A stretch of 64,000 nucleotides of DNA from positions 2,086,932 to 2,150,931 of the forward strand of contig OY848925.1 in the NCBI GenBank assembly GCA_963693285.1, read 5' to 3'. Both the position numbers and the translations under genes were made by a program. This document shows, piece by piece, positions 59,270-64,000 of this stretch (its first letter is position 1; every line of letters starts with the position of its first letter). The stretch is from Xestospongia muta (taxonomy: Eukaryota > Porifera > Demospongiae > Haplosclerida > Petrosiidae). The notes under the pieces are model-generated. The model was not told the DNA's origin. It saw only the letters and a program-made list of their open reading frames with translations, and searched no databases.

Positions 59270-59485
59270 TACTGACCTTATATTTTGCCTCCAACTACTA
59301 GTTTGGTTGTCTTTCTGCCAAACTGTTCATAATTGTCTGTTGTTCCTTGAGTTGAGCATAATCATTGGCTATATTTATATGTATATCTCCTTCAAATGCT
59401 TCATACACTAGTACTGGAATTACTACTGTGAGGGAAACAATGGCCCGTGTCCTGATTTAACAACATGCTACCCATCAGACTCAGT
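59270..59485 (-). pseudogene. Relic of SMC6 exon 6
   Basis: Minus-strand similarity to the full SMC6 exon 6 (37341-37575) over its whole length, with the same donor context (CACTGACCTT compared with CTACTGACCTTAT). Shared phrases include TGAGCATAATCAT, CTAGTACTGGAATTACTACT and GATTTAACAACATGCTA. Deletions and substitutions destroy the frame. No neighbouring SMC6 exons were recognised. This is a third, older SMC6 trace, 20 kb from the intact gene and directly upstream of the ABCC gene. Confidence 0.78.
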
Positions 59486-59782
59486 CGCCTAGTAAGCAAA
59501 TAGGGTATAAGAAACTCAAGATAGTGAAATATGGAGCTATTTATTTTCAGAAATTTGCTTCTAAGTAGTTCTGATTAGTAGAACTATTGTAGATGGTTGG
59601 AAAAATCTCATTATTTGTATCATTTTTAAATGATTTGATCGGAGTTCTGTGATATGGAACTGACTTAGAACACATTCCCAACACAAGCAATCGCTAGCAT
59701 CACACAGGGTGACATGACCAACATCACGAGAGCTGGTGATCATTAGTAAATTTATGGGTGGGGCTAAACAGCTAAGGTCAGG

Positions 59783-63994
<4,212 letters not shown>

Positions 63995-64000
63995 GTACTC

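Overview
The window looks like a compact, AT-rich genome of an early-branching animal, most likely a demosponge. This is inferred from gene content and architecture, not proven. Genes have short introns (often 45-120 nt) with GT..AG ends. The set combines animal-type families (fibrinogen-related domain, PAQR receptor, SMC6, ABCC transporter) with Ty3/gypsy and hAT transposons. No prokaryotic operon structure, tRNA, rRNA or CRISPR array was seen.

Layout. 0.1-1.1 kb: a secreted fibrinogen-domain gene (-). 2.2-6.7 kb: a 5'-truncated SMC6 copy (+). 8.1-9.8 kb: an intact PAQR gene and a broken tandem copy (+). 9.9-15.7 kb: a decayed Ty3/gypsy element (+) whose 5' LTR is split by a second decayed Ty3/gypsy element (-). 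18.3-30.7 kb: a tandem array on the minus strand of about 1,250-aa single-exon membrane proteins (two intact, one C-terminal pseudogene, several N-terminal relics). 31.7-39.3 kb: a full-length SMC6 gene (-). 41.2-51.2 kb: the membrane-protein family again (one copy with an early 2-bp frameshift, and one heavily decayed copy carrying a hAT insertion). 52-57.6 kb: two tandem copies of a small secreted cysteine-rich peptide gene (+). 59.3 kb: a relic of SMC6 exon 6 (-). 59.8 kb to the end: the 5' half of an ABCC-type transporter (+), running off the window.

The two SMC6 copies are in inverted orientation and bracket the Ty3 nest and the first part of the membrane-protein array. The local architecture is therefore dominated by segmental duplication, inversion and tandem amplification.

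Two items stand out as possibly undescribed. (1) The large receptor-like family has a signal peptide, a beta-helix ectodomain with FxxN/GGAI motifs, a Cys-rich neck, 8-9 membrane segments and an acidic dileucine tail. Paralogues are almost identical except for an island at roughly residues 270-480. (2) The small peptide genes have eight exons, all introns in phase 1, and an internal duplication of an exon pair that gives a repeated CxxCxC ... CxxC pattern. The genes do not form an obvious pathway. The shared theme is secreted and cell-surface proteins in a rapidly duplicating locus beside conserved housekeeping genes.
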